A DNA stretch of 64,000 nt from Myxococcota bacterium (GCA_028285625.1 JANQOX010000025.1:456461-520460); one strand, 5' to 3'; numbered from the stretch's first letter, positions 1 through 8,414 are shown. The notes: a model not told the origin generated them from the letters alone. A program made the numbers and translations.

Positions 1-157
1 TCGCGGGCCGGGCGCACCGCACCCGCTGGCCCTGCATCGCGAGACCCTGGACAGCGAGCCGCCGATCCTGCTGGCCGTAGCGGCACGGGGCCGGCCGGCT
101 GCCATCGAGGTCCGCCGGTGGTCCGCCGGTGGGCCCGACGGGCGCGGGCCTGCCTAG
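1..157 (+). CDS. C-terminal fragment of an unidentified protein
   Basis: The frame starting at base 2 is open from the window edge to a TAG at 155-157, giving about 51 residues that end in a glycine/proline/arginine-rich tail. The start lies outside the window. The segment includes LRLHRE-like and ILLAVAARGRP stretches that look like ordinary globular protein, but I do not recognise a family. Support for it being real is that its stop overlaps the stop of the convergent FHA gene inside CTAG at 154-157, the same arrangement seen at three other convergent gene pairs in this window. A competing frame is also open here, so confidence is modest. Confidence 0.4.
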   Translation, partial: RGPGAPHPLALHRETLDSEPPILLAVAARGRPAAIEVRRWSAGGPDGRGPA

Positions 158-471
158 TCGGGCTCGCCCAGGCTGAACGCGAAGCGCGTCTGCCCGATCT
201 GCACTTCGTCGCCGTCGGCGAGGACCGACGAGCGCACGCGCTTGCCGTTGACCTTGGTGCCGTTCGTCGACTGGAGATCTTCGACGGTGTAGGCGTCGTC
301 GGTCTCGTCGTAGAGCACGATGGCGTGCTCGCGGCTGATCCCCTCGTCGAGGAGCGTGATGTCGGTGGTCGGGTTGCGACCGATCAACGTCTCTTCGGCC
401 GTGATCTCGTAGCACATGCCTTCGAAGCCGCCGTTGCAGATACGAAGCATCGCTCGGGTTCGGGGCGCCAC
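154..471 (-). CDS. FHA domain protein
   Basis: A single forkhead-associated domain fills this 105-residue protein. FHA domains bind phosphothreonine peptides and usually sit in Ser/Thr-kinase signalling or secretion control. Visible hallmarks are LIGRNP (Gly31-Arg32), SREH at 46-49 and the STNGT turn with Asn70-Gly71, which together form the phosphopeptide pocket. The GTG at 471 is preferred because GGGAGAG lies 4 nt upstream of it. An upstream ATG at 531 and an internal ATG at 450 are alternatives; the domain itself begins just after 450. No kinase or second domain is fused, so the partner is unknown. It converges on the fragment at the window edge and is followed upstream on the same strand by a nitrilase-family gene. 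Confidence 0.85.
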   Translation of the reverse strand: MAPRTRAMLRICNGGFEGMCYEITAEETLIGRNPTTDITLLDEGISREHAIVLYDETDDAYTVEDLQSTNGTKVNGKRVRSSVLADGDEVQIGQTRFAFSLGEPD

Positions 472-583
472 GGGTCTCTCCCAGGTGGGCCTCCGATCGA
501 CGCCCATCGCCGTATCGGAGCTTCCCCTCACACCAGGGGCTCTCCGCCTCTTCGGAACGTCCTGGGGAGCGCTTGAGCGCCGC

Positions 584-1384
584 TCAGAGCCGCCGGTGGC
601 GCAGGGCGGGCAACCCGCTTCGGATCCGATCCTGCTGGTCGAGGTCGCAGTCCGCCAGCACCACGCCGGGGCGGTCTGCCCCCAATCCCAGCACGAGGCC
701 CCAGGGGTCGATGATCATCGTGCGGCCGTGGCTCGAGCGGTCCGGGCTGTGGGCACCCCACTGCGCGGGAGCGATCACGAAGCACTGGCTCTCGATGGCC
801 CGGGCCCGCAGGAGCACCTCCCAGTGGTCCCGGCCGGTCTGCGGCGCGAAGGCACTGGGGACGGTCAGAAAGCGCGCTCCGCGGTCCACCAGCTGGCGGT
901 AGAGCTCGGGGAATCGCAGGTCGTAGCAGACCGAGAGACCCACCACGCCGAAGGGCGTCTCGGCTGCGACCACCTCACTGCCCGGCGCGATGCTCTTCGA
1001 CTCGAGATAGGCGCTGCCTCCCTGGTCCGAGAGGTCCACATCGAACAGGTGGATCTTGCGATAGACGGCCTCGAGCGTGCCGCTCGGGGAGACCAGCACG
1101 CTGGTGTTGTGCACGCGGTCGCCCTCGGCCTTTTCGGGGAAGCTGCCCCCGAGCAGCCAGATGCCGTGCTCGCGCGCCAGTTCGCGCACCGTCCCCACGA
1201 TCTCGCCATCCAGACCCTGCGCGCACGGAAAGGCCTGACCCTCGCGGCGCAGGAACGCGAACATCTCGGGCAACGCCACCCAACCCGCGCCCGCCGTAGC
1301 GGCTTCGCCGACCAGGGCGCGCGCCTGGGCCAGGTTCGCCTCGACGTCGTCGGTCGAGCACATCTGGACGGCGGCTACGCGCAT
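584..1384 (-). CDS. Nitrilase-superfamily carbon-nitrogen hydrolase (Nit1/Nit2-like)
   Basis: This 266-residue cytosolic enzyme has the Glu-Lys-Cys triad of the nitrilase superfamily: Glu40 in ALPEMFAF, Lys110 in YRKIHLFDVD and Cys153 in SVCYDLRFPELY. The HLFDVD and CYDLRFPELYR signatures are those of the Nit1/Nit2 branch, whose members hydrolyse deaminated glutathione or act as omega-amidases on alpha-ketoglutaramate, so metabolite repair is the likely role. Full length for the branch and no signal peptide. The ATG at 1384 puts MRVAAVQM at the N terminus, typical of the family. It lies 73 bp downstream of the degenerate AAA+ regulator on the same strand; whether they share a transcript is not clear. 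The exact substrate cannot be told from sequence. Confidence 0.88.
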   Translation of the reverse strand: MRVAAVQMCSTDDVEANLAQARALVGEAATAGAGWVALPEMFAFLRREGQAFPCAQGLDGEIVGTVRELAREHGIWLLGGSFPEKAEGDRVHNTSVLVSPSGTLEAVYRKIHLFDVDLSDQGGSAYLESKSIAPGSEVVAAETPFGVVGLSVCYDLRFPELYRQLVDRGARFLTVPSAFAPQTGRDHWEVLLRARAIESQCFVIAPAQWGAHSPDRSSHGRTMIIDPWGLVLGLGADRPGVVLADCDLDQQDRIRSGLPALRHRRL

Positions 1385-1457
1385 CGCGCCAGCTTACCGC
1401 GTGGAGCGCGGCGCGTCGGACGGGGCCTTGGCCTGGGAAGGGCCGAGGCCGGCTGGG

Positions 1458-2450
1458 CTACGAGCGGAACTGGCCCGGATCGACGCCCGTGCGACGGATC
1501 ACGTCGTAGAAGTCCTTGCGGTCCTTCTTGGCCAGACGGGCGGCCCGGCTGATGTTGCCGTCGCAGCGGCGCAGCAGGCCCGTCACGTAGCGCGTCTCGA
1601 AGGCCCGCTTGGCCTCCTTGAACGACGGCACTTCCTCGGCGTCCCGGGCGAGCATCAGCGACTCGGCCGTGATCGCACCCTCGCCACACAGGCGCACGGC
1701 CTGGCGGATGCGTTCGCGCAGTTCGCGCACGTCACCGGGCCAGGTCTCGGCCTGCAGGCAGGCTCGGGCGTCGGCGGTCAGCCCGACCGGTTGCCGACCG
1801 AGTTCTTCGGAGAAGGCCGCCAGGTAGTGCGCCGCCAGGGGCAGCACGTCTTCGGGCCGCTCGGCCAGGGGCGAGAGCTGGATCAGGTGGTGAGGCATCT
1901 CGGCGAGCGCCGGCGGTGCTTCCGAGGCGCTCGTGCAGATGAGGCGCGCCCCGAGCGTCCGCGGTGTGGACTCGCCCTCGCGCTGGAAGCGACGATCACG
2001 GGCCGCGCGGAGGATGGCCGTGGCGACGTCCGAGCGAAGTTCGTCGAAGGCATCGAGCAACAGGGTCGAGCTGGCGTTGCGCTCGAAGGCGCCCACGTGT
2101 GCACCCGGGACGGCCGGGTAGACGCCTTCTGCGCAGCCGAAGACCTCGCGCGACTGGAGCGCTTCGGGAACCGACGCGCAGGACAGGGCCTCGAGGTCGG
2201 CGGAACTCCGCGGGCCCCAGGTGTGGATGGCTCGGGCGACCAACTCGCGGTCGCTTCCGGCCGGGCCGACCAGCAACACCAGGTGGTCGTTCGACGCGGC
2301 AGCCGTCGCCCGGGCGATGACCTGTCGCGTGGCCTCACTGGCACCGACGATGCGGTCTTCGCGGCGGCGCCCCGCTGCATCGGAGACGTGGGCCGTCCCC
2401 GAGGCGCCCGCGGCGGTGCTCGCGCCCTCGTGCTGGCTCATGCGATCCAT
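1458..2450 (-). CDS. Degenerate sigma-54 activator-like AAA+ regulator with Fis-type HTH
   Basis: The 330-residue protein has the fold plan of a bacterial enhancer-binding protein: an AAA+ module from about residue 34 to 270 and a Fis-type helix-turn-helix at about 285-322 (GNISRAARLAKKDRKDF). No receiver, GAF or PAS domain precedes the AAA+ part. Key ATPase elements are broken. The Walker A region reads GPAGSDRE at 62-69, without the usual Gly-Lys. The Walker B region reads TLLLDAFDEL, with Ala where the family has Glu. The GAFTGA sigma-54 contact loop is missing and replaced by a VPGAHVGAFE stretch. I infer it binds DNA but cannot remodel sigma-54 holoenzyme. A consensus -35 and an inverted repeat precede it, which could allow autoregulation. 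Confidence 0.8.
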   Translation of the reverse strand: MDRMSQHEGASTAAGASGTAHVSDAAGRRREDRIVGASEATRQVIARATAAASNDHLVLLVGPAGSDRELVARAIHTWGPRSSADLEALSCASVPEALQSREVFGCAEGVYPAVPGAHVGAFERNASSTLLLDAFDELRSDVATAILRAARDRRFQREGESTPRTLGARLICTSASEAPPALAEMPHHLIQLSPLAERPEDVLPLAAHYLAAFSEELGRQPVGLTADARACLQAETWPGDVRELRERIRQAVRLCGEGAITAESLMLARDAEEVPSFKEAKRAFETRYVTGLLRRCDGNISRAARLAKKDRKDFYDVIRRTGVDPGQFRS

Positions 2451-2474
2451 GGACCCCTCCCCCTCAACCGCGAA

Positions 2475-2502
2475 ACTATTGGAAAACCGGAAGGTTTGTC
2501 AA
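2475..2502 (-). promoter_or_regulatory. Promoter with internal inverted-repeat operator
   Basis: Reading the minus strand, a perfect TTGACA (2497-2502) is followed 16 nt later by AATAGT (2475-2480), a 4/6 match to the -10 consensus, 25 nt before the start codon of the degenerate AAA+ regulator. The spacer holds a perfect inverted repeat, AAACC-N4-GGTTT (2484-2497), which overlaps the edge of the -35. That is a natural place for a repressor. The local sequence is distinctly AT-richer than its surroundings. Confidence 0.6.
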
Positions 2503-2585
2503 TGCATTTGCGAGTGCCGCCCGCCGCACGTACGGCGTTGACGGCGACCCACGCTCCGTGATACGTCCTGTCGCGGGGGGATTCC

Positions 2586-4484
2586 GTGTCCAGACTGCCA
2601 CAGAAGCCTGCGCCGGTCACGGGACCGGAGTCGGCCGGGGAGGGCCCTGGCGCGCGCGTCGAGCGCCTACCGGACGCCCTGGTGGACCAGATCGCCGCCG
2701 GCGAGGTGGTCGAGCGGCCTGCCTCGGTCGTGAAGGAGTTGGTCGAGAACGCCCTGGACGCCGATGCCGGACGGGTGCGGGTCGAGGTGCGCGAGGGCGG
2801 CGCCGCCCTGGTGGCCGTCACCGACGACGGCCTGGGCATGACCCCCGACGACGCCCGGCTGGCCCTCGAGCGCCACGCCACCAGCAAGCTGCGGCGGCTC
2901 GACGACCTCACCGGGATCGGCACCTTCGGCTTCCGGGGCGAAGCGCTCCCGTCGATCGCTTCGGTCTCGCGCCTGCGGCTGCGCACCCGCGCGCGTGGCG
3001 CCGCCGAGGCCTACGAGATCCGCATCGACGGCGGCGAGGTCGTTCGCGCGCACCCGGCCTCGGGCCCCGAAGGCACCCGGATCGAGGTCGCCGACCTGTT
3101 CGCGCAGATTCCCGCCCGCCGGAAGTTCCTGAAGTCGGCGGCCACCGAGTGGGGCCACATCGCAGACTGGATGTCTCGCGTAGCACTCGCCGTACCCACC
3201 GTTCACTTCGATGTCTCGCGCGACGAACGCGCAGTGCTGCAGTGGCCGGCCGCGAAGGATCCCTTGGATCGCATCGCGGCCGTGCTCTCCGAGGGCGAGG
3301 CGGCCGCGCTCCAGACGGCCGAGCGCCAGGCGGGCGACCTCTCGGTGCGGGTCTTCGCCAGCCACCCGAGCCACCACCGCGCCACCGGTGCCGGCATCCA
3401 TCTGTTCGTCGACGGCAGGCCCGTGCGCGACCGCGTTCTGCGCCACGCGATTCTCCAGGTCTATCGGGACGTGCTTCCGCGGGGTCGGTTTCCGACCGTG
3501 CTGGTCTACCTCGAGGTCTCGCCGGGCGGGGTCGACGTCAACGTGCACCCGGCCAAGTGGGAGGTGCGCTTCGCCGACCCCCAGGCCGCGCACCAGGCGC
3601 TGCGCGGTGCCCTGGGCGACGTGCTCGCCCAGCGCGGCTGGCTCGCTCCGGGTGGCGCATCGAGCCAGGGGGGTGGCGCGTCGAGCGAGACGGCCGGCGG
3701 GGCGCCCGTCGAGCGCGCGACCGGAGACGTGCCGGCCTCGTCGCGTGGTTGGTCGTCGTTGCCCCCCGAGCGCCAGGCGGCGTCGGCCGCCACCAGCGAC
3801 TGGGTGCTGGCCGAACGTCCGGGCGCAGGGGTCGAGGGTTTCCAGCCCGCCGGTGTGGCCGGACTGGCGCGCCCGGCACGCTTCGGCGAACTGCGTCTGC
3901 TCGGCCAGCTGCTCGCCACCTACCTGCTGGTGGAGGACAAGGGGGCGCTGCTGCTCGTGGATCAGCACGCCGCCCACGAGCGCATTCTCTACGAGCGACT
4001 GCGGGCCGGGTGGCAGGAGGGCGGCGTGGCGCGACAGGCGCTGCTGGTGCCCGAGACGCTCGAACTCGACGCGACGCGCATGGCGGCGGTGCGAGAGCAT
4101 GCGGAACGCGTCGAGGGCCTCGGCTTCGAAGTGGAGCCCTTCGGCGAACGCACCGCGGTGGTCCGGGCCGTGCCCGAGCTACTGGCCGAGCGCGACCCCA
4201 TGGGCGTGCTGCGCGGGCTGCTCGACGAACTGGCCGGTGCGGGAGACGCCGGAGGCGAGGGCGGCCGTGGCGACTCGCGCATGCTCGACGCGGCCGACCA
4301 CCGCTTCGCCAGCATGGCCTGTCACGCCGCCCGGCGGGCGGGCGAGGTGCTGAGCGAGGACGAGCAGCGAGCGCTGCTCGATGCACTCGACGCCATCCCG
4401 TGGGCACCCACCTGTCCCCATGGTCGGCCCGTCGCCGTCCCCATCGGGCTCGACGAGATCGAGCGCCGCTTCAGCCGACGCTGA
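2586..4484 (+). CDS. mutL: DNA mismatch repair protein MutL (endonuclease type)
   Basis: MutL couples mismatch recognition by MutS to strand incision. The 632-residue protein has the N-terminal GHKL ATPase: ELVENALDA with Glu54 and Asn55, DDGLGM at 80-85 and GFRGEAL at 115-121. The C-terminal dimerisation domain carries the metal-binding endonuclease motif DQHAAHERILYE at 459-470, plus ACHAAR near 578 and CPHGRP at 610-615. This is therefore a nicking MutL, as in organisms without MutH. The GTG start at 2586 has GGGGGGA 5 nt upstream and leaves an N-terminal extension of about 20 residues before the conserved domain. A low-complexity Gly/Ser linker lies around residues 355-400. miaA follows 94 bp downstream. 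The partner mutS is far away at 59-62 kb. Confidence 0.97.
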   Translation: MSRLPQKPAPVTGPESAGEGPGARVERLPDALVDQIAAGEVVERPASVVKELVENALDADAGRVRVEVREGGAALVAVTDDGLGMTPDDARLALERHATSKLRRLDDLTGIGTFGFRGEALPSIASVSRLRLRTRARGAAEAYEIRIDGGEVVRAHPASGPEGTRIEVADLFAQIPARRKFLKSAATEWGHIADWMSRVALAVPTVHFDVSRDERAVLQWPAAKDPLDRIAAVLSEGEAAALQTAERQAGDLSVRVFASHPSHHRATGAGIHLFVDGRPVRDRVLRHAILQVYRDVLPRGRFPTVLVYLEVSPGGVDVNVHPAKWEVRFADPQAAHQALRGALGDVLAQRGWLAPGGASSQGGGASSETAGGAPVERATGDVPASSRGWSSLPPERQAASAATSDWVLAERPGAGVEGFQPAGVAGLARPARFGELRLLGQLLATYLLVEDKGALLLVDQHAAHERILYERLRAGWQEGGVARQALLVPETLELDATRMAAVREHAERVEGLGFEVEPFGERTAVVRAVPELLAERDPMGVLRGLLDELAGAGDAGGEGGRGDSRMLDAADHRFASMACHAARRAGEVLSEDEQRALLDALDAIPWAPTCPHGRPVAVPIGLDEIERRFSRR

Positions 4485-4564
4485 GCCTCGTCAGGCCAGC
4501 CACCGCTGAGCCGCAGGAGCTGCTCTGGGTCGCTGAGCCGCGTCGGGCCTTCGCGGGAAGTGGC

Positions 4565-4570
4565 TAGTCT
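4565..4570 (+). promoter_or_regulatory. Candidate -10 box for a near-leaderless miaA transcript
   Basis: TAGTCT ends 8 nt before the ATG of miaA. A start site at the usual distance from a -10 box would fall within one or two bases of the start codon. No convincing -35 is visible. The same arrangement recurs at other genes in the window. Confidence 0.35.
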
Positions 4571-4578
4571 CCCGCGCC

Positions 4579-5526
4579 ATGTCGGAGCAGGGCCTCGCGC
4601 GGATCGACGGGCCGGTGGTGGTCGTCACGGGCCCTACCGCGGCGGGCAAGACCGCCGTGGCCCTCGCGCTCGGCGAGCGCCTCGGCGCCGAGATCGTGAA
4701 CGCCGACTCCCAGCAGGTCTACCGCTACATGGACGTCGGGACCGCCAAGGCCACCGTCGAGGAGCGTGCACGGGTTCCGCATCACCTGATCGACGTGGTG
4801 ACCCCCGACGTGCCCTATAGCGCCGGCCGCTACGCCCGCGAAGCCCGCACGGCCGCCGCCGGGGTCCTGGCGCGCGGGCGCCCGGTGCTGCTCTGCGGAG
4901 GGACGGGGCTCTACATCCGAGCCTTTCTCGAGGGCTTCTCGGTGGACGTGGGCCGCGATCCAGAGCTTCGCCACGCGCTCGAGGCCGAGCACGAAGAGGC
5001 CGTGGCCGCGGGCGACCCGGGACGCCTGCACCGGCGGCTGGCCGAGGTCGACCCCGACCGGGCAGCGGGCCTGCACCCCAACGACGTGCGCCGCATCGTG
5101 CGCGCGCTCGAACTCTGCGCGACCACCGGCAAGCAGGCCTCGGCCATGCAGCGCAAACGGGACCGGGTGCCCGCGCTGCATCTCGCCGTCGATCCGGGGA
5201 CCGAACCCCTCCGCGAGCGCATTGCGGTGCGTTGCGATCAGATGATCGCCCAGGGCCTGCTCTGGGAGGTGCGCACGCTACGCGAACGCGGCTACGGCCC
5301 CGAGCTCGAATCGATGCGGGCCATCGGCTACCGCCACATGCAGCCGGTGATCGAGGGCCGCGAAACCCTCGGAACGGTGGTCGAACAGATGAAGCGCGAC
5401 ACCTGGCAGTTCGCGCGCCGTCAGCGCACGTGGATTCGCGCCGTCGACGACGTCGCCTGGGTCTCCCCGGACGACATCGATGGCATCACCGAGCGCGTGG
5501 CCCGGTACCTGGACGAAGCGGGCTAG
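4579..5526 (+). CDS. miaA: tRNA dimethylallyltransferase MiaA
   Basis: MiaA transfers dimethylallyl from DMAPP to the N6 of A37 in tRNAs that read UNN codons. The 315-residue protein begins with the P-loop GPTAAGKT at 18-25, followed by NADSQQVYRYMDVGTAKAT with the catalytic Asp, DVVTPDVPYSAGRY, GGTGLYI and the C-terminal SMRAIGYRHM and FARRQRTWIR stretches. All are family signatures and the length is normal. It follows mutL, an arrangement seen in many bacteria. Its stop TAG at 5524-5526 overlaps the stop of the convergent exported-protein gene within CTAG. The ATG start has no clear Shine-Dalgarno sequence but does have a close -10-like box. Confidence 0.97.
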   Translation: MSEQGLARIDGPVVVVTGPTAAGKTAVALALGERLGAEIVNADSQQVYRYMDVGTAKATVEERARVPHHLIDVVTPDVPYSAGRYAREARTAAAGVLARGRPVLLCGGTGLYIRAFLEGFSVDVGRDPELRHALEAEHEEAVAAGDPGRLHRRLAEVDPDRAAGLHPNDVRRIVRALELCATTGKQASAMQRKRDRVPALHLAVDPGTEPLRERIAVRCDQMIAQGLLWEVRTLRERGYGPELESMRAIGYRHMQPVIEGRETLGTVVEQMKRDTWQFARRQRTWIRAVDDVAWVSPDDIDGITERVARYLDEAG

Positions 5527-5981
5527 AAGGCCGGCGTGGTGTAGTCGACGCCGAACTTGACGTCGTAGATGCCGTTCTCCCAGTCGACCAGCGCGTCGTT
5601 CTCATCGGCGGGGTCGAACAGCGGGTCCATGTCGGCATCGAGGAAGAGCAGTACGACGCCGGGAATCAACTCGAGCACGCCGGTCACGCCGCGAAGCACC
5701 GAGGCTCCCCAGCCGACCATCACGTTCCAGAGGTAGCCGGGCACCGGGTAGGCGATGCGGACGCCCGGGCTGTCCTCGACGCTCTGCAGGTTCGTGACGA
5801 TCGACTTGCCCGCCACGATCGGCGTAGCGACGATGTCGAGCGGCCACTGGGTCAGGTTCTCCACCGAGCGCTTCAGCGTCTCGGGGCCGGCCGCAGCCGG
5901 CGCGGCGAGCCCGAGGACCAGCGCGACGGCAGCTACCATGCTCGTGACCGCAAACAGGCGGCGTGAAGTCTGATTCGGCAT
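5523..5981 (-). CDS. Small exported protein, possibly TIGR04073-type (exosortase-associated)
   Basis: A 152-residue protein with a clear N-terminal signal peptide: an NQTSRR basic region, a hydrophobic core of about 18 residues and an APAAAGP cleavage region. The mature part has conserved-looking blocks: NLTQWPLDIVATPI, AYPVPGYLWN, LRGVTGVLELIPG and a C-terminal DVKFGVDYTTP. Alternating glycine-rich amphipathic helices and a PGY/LIPG pattern resemble the TIGR04073 family of putative exosortase-associated proteins. That match is from memory and should be treated as tentative. The ATG at 5981 is chosen because GGAGGGGAT abuts it. A TTGACA lies about 140 bp upstream. No exosortase or EPS cluster is present in the window. 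Confidence 0.6.
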   Translation of the reverse strand: MPNQTSRRLFAVTSMVAAVALVLGLAAPAAAGPETLKRSVENLTQWPLDIVATPIVAGKSIVTNLQSVEDSPGVRIAYPVPGYLWNVMVGWGASVLRGVTGVLELIPGVVLLFLDADMDPLFDPADENDALVDWENGIYDVKFGVDYTTPAF

Positions 5982-6099
5982 ATCCCCTCCGATTCGAACC
6001 GCGTGGAGCTGGCGGCCCGGCCTCTCGGCAAACCCGCCGTCACCCGTTCCAGACGTGTATCCAGACGCGTGTCGGCGAGCCCGTTGCACCCCGTCGGGG

Positions 6100-6129
6100 A
6101 GCCTACGGCCGCGCGCCAGCCATTGTCAA
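6100..6129 (-). promoter_or_regulatory. Weak candidate promoter for the small exported protein
   Basis: On the minus strand a perfect TTGACA (6124-6129) is followed 18 nt later by TAGGCT (6100-6105), a 3/6 match to the -10 consensus. A divergent dyad GCAAAC-N16-GTTTGC (6130-6157) lies just upstream of the -35, between this gene and der, and could serve as a shared regulatory site. The -10 is poor, so this is a suggestion only. Confidence 0.3.
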
Positions 6130-6216
6130 GCAAACGATCGGCGCGGCGATGGTTTGCCTGAAGTAGTTGCGAACCCTCCAATGCGGGGTAGGGTGATCGC
6201 CCCCACCGGAGCCGCC

Positions 6217-7581
6217 GTGTCGTCCTCCCCCCTCCCCATCGTGGCCATCGTGGGGCGCCCCAATGTGGGCAAGTCCACCCTCTTCAACCGCTTCGCGGGG
6301 CGTCGCCGCGCGCTGGTGGAGGACGTTCCGGGTGTCACCCGGGATCGGATCGTCGAGGAGGTCGAGGTCGGTCCCCGCCGGGTGCTGGTGGTCGATACCG
6401 CCGGGCTCGACCGCGACCCGGCCAGCGCCATCGAGGCCGCGGTCCAGGAGCAAGCGCGGGCCGCCGTCGAGGAGGCCGACGCGATCTTGTTCGTGGTGGA
6501 TGCCCATGCCGGGCTGCTGCCCGAAGAGCGCGACATCGCGCGTGGGCTCCAGCGCTCGGGAAAGCCCCTCGCCGTGGCGGTCAACAAGGTGGACCACCCG
6601 AAGCACGAACCCCTGGTGGCCGAGTTCCACGCCCTGGGTCTGGCCATGGTGGAGGGCATCTCGGCCGAGCACGGCCGCGGCGCGTGGGACCTGCTCGAAG
6701 CGCTGGTGGAGCGGCTGCCGGAAGAGGGCGCCGACCCCACCGAGCCCACCGACGACGATACGCCGCGCGTGGCCCTGGTCGGGCGGCCCAACGTCGGCAA
6801 GAGCTCGCTGCTGAACCGGCTGGCGGGCGAAGAGCGCGTGGTCGTATCCGACGTCCCCGGCACCACGCGCGACGCCATCGATCTCCGCATCGTGCAGGGC
6901 GAGAACGCCATCACCTTCGTCGATACGGCGGGCATCCGTCGGCCCGGCCGTCGCCGGCGCACGGGCGAGCAGGGCAGCGCCCTGATGGCCGTGCGCGCCA
7001 TCGAACGCGCGCAGGTGGCGCTGGTGCTGGTCGATGCGGACGAAGGCTTCACCGACCAGGACGCCAAGGTGCTGTCGCTGGTGCGCGATCGCGGCTGCGC
7101 GTGCGCGCTGTTGCTCAACAAGTGGGACCTGCTCGAAAAGCGCGACGAGGGCGACCGACGACGATTCCAGGACGAGCTCGCGCGGCGCATGCGCGGCACG
7201 CCGGACGTGCCCGTGGTGCGCCTGTCGGCCAAGACCGGGCGCGGCGTGGGGCGCATCTTCGCCCTGGTGGCACGCATCCATGCCGCAGCGGGCCGGCGTG
7301 TGCCCACGTCCGAACTCAACCGCTGGCTGCGCGACACGGTCGCGGCCCACGAACCCGCCATGGCCCAGCGAGGGGTTCGCAGGCGCCCGCTCAAGTTCTT
7401 CTACGCGACGCAGACCGGGGTGCACCCGCCGGCCTTCGCGCTGTTCTGCACCGACCCGAGCGGCATCCAACGCTCGTATGTCCGGTTTCTCGAGAACCGG
7501 CTCCGCCAGCAGTTCGACTTCGAGGGGACGCCGCTTCGGGTGATGTTGCGTCGCCGGAGGCCCGAAGAAGACGATGGCTAG
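6217..7581 (+). CDS. der: Ribosome-assembly GTPase Der (EngA)
   Basis: Der is an essential tandem-G-domain GTPase that matures the 50S subunit. The 454-residue protein has GRPNVGKS at 13-20, DTAGL and NKVD in the first domain. The second domain has GRPNVGKS at 189-196, DTAGI and NKWD. A KH-like C-terminal domain follows, ending in an arginine-rich LRVMLRRRRPEED tail. The GTG at 6217 is preferred: GGAG lies 6 nt upstream and the protein then starts MSSSPLPIVAIVGRP. An in-frame ATG at 6181 is possible. The next gene is a YfgM-like TPR protein, matching the der neighbourhood of proteobacteria. The 200-bp region upstream also serves the divergent exported-protein gene. Confidence 0.97.
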   Translation: MSSSPLPIVAIVGRPNVGKSTLFNRFAGRRRALVEDVPGVTRDRIVEEVEVGPRRVLVVDTAGLDRDPASAIEAAVQEQARAAVEEADAILFVVDAHAGLLPEERDIARGLQRSGKPLAVAVNKVDHPKHEPLVAEFHALGLAMVEGISAEHGRGAWDLLEALVERLPEEGADPTEPTDDDTPRVALVGRPNVGKSSLLNRLAGEERVVVSDVPGTTRDAIDLRIVQGENAITFVDTAGIRRPGRRRRTGEQGSALMAVRAIERAQVALVLVDADEGFTDQDAKVLSLVRDRGCACALLLNKWDLLEKRDEGDRRRFQDELARRMRGTPDVPVVRLSAKTGRGVGRIFALVARIHAAAGRRVPTSELNRWLRDTVAAHEPAMAQRGVRRRPLKFFYATQTGVHPPAFALFCTDPSGIQRSYVRFLENRLRQQFDFEGTPLRVMLRRRRPEEDDG

Positions 7582-7673
7582 CGCGCCGCCGGGCGGGGCG
7601 AGCGTCCGGCGAAAGGGTGCTATCTAGTCCGGCCGCCCGGGGCCTTTCGCCCAGTGGGTGGGGAGAACAAGCC

Positions 7674-8414
7674 GTGGCCCGCCGTTCCGACGCCAAGCAG
7701 GCGACCGAGACGCTCGCAGAGATCGAGAGCGTCTTCGACCGCGCCGCCAACTGGGTCGGCGACAACCCGAACACGGTACTCGGCGTGCTGGGGGGCATCC
7801 TCCTGGTGGCCGCGGTGCTGGGCGTCGGCGAGTACCTGCAGCGGCAGGGTCGCGACGAGGCCGCCGCGGCCGTGGCCGAGGTGCAGACGAACTACCTGCG
7901 CGAGATGGGCGCGGCCCCCGGCAGCTTCGTAGTGACCGAGCCGGCAAATCCCGAGACTGCGCGAGAGGTTCGGCAGGAATACGTCGCCCAGTTCCTCACC
8001 GTGGCCGAGGAACACTCGGGCACGGCGGCCGCGGTATCGGCGTTGCTCGAGGCCGCCACGCTGCAAGAAGAAGCCGGCGACCCCGAGGCCGCCTTGACCA
8101 CGTTCGAGCGCGCCCGCGACGAAGCCGCCTCGGGCACCGAGCTGCGCGGCCTGGCGCTCTCGCGCCTGGCGCGCGCCTACGAGAGCGCCGACCGACTGGC
8201 GGACGCCGGCGAGGCCCACGCCGAGGCCGGCCGGATCGCATCCTTGCCGACGCGCCGCCTGGCGCTGGCCGACGCCGCGCGCTGCTTTGCGCAGTCCGGC
8301 GACACCGAACGCGCCTTGGCGCTCTGGTCCGAAGCCCAGGAGCTGGACCAGCCCGAGATCCCGCAGCACGTCCGCGCACGGCTCGCCGAACTCGAAGCTG
8401 CCAGCGGCAGCTAG
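7674..8414 (+). CDS. YfgM-like membrane-anchored TPR protein
   Basis: A 246-residue protein with one N-terminal transmembrane helix (NTVLGVLGGILLVAAVLGVG, about residues 34-53) and a periplasmic region of TPR-like helix pairs. Repeats such as EEAGDPEAALTTFERAR and AQSGDTERALALWSEA have the Gly-Asp-x-x-x-Ala pattern. This is the architecture of YfgM (PF09976-type), an accessory of the SecYEG translocon that works with periplasmic chaperones. The position directly after der matches the E. coli yfgM-bamB-der neighbourhood, although bamB is absent here. The GTG start at 7674 has GGGGAG 8 nt upstream. Upstream ATGs in the same frame run inside der and are not credible. Confidence 0.8.
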   Translation: MARRSDAKQATETLAEIESVFDRAANWVGDNPNTVLGVLGGILLVAAVLGVGEYLQRQGRDEAAAAVAEVQTNYLREMGAAPGSFVVTEPANPETAREVRQEYVAQFLTVAEEHSGTAAAVSALLEAATLQEEAGDPEAALTTFERARDEAASGTELRGLALSRLARAYESADRLADAGEAHAEAGRIASLPTRRLALADAARCFAQSGDTERALALWSEAQELDQPEIPQHVRARLAELEAASGS

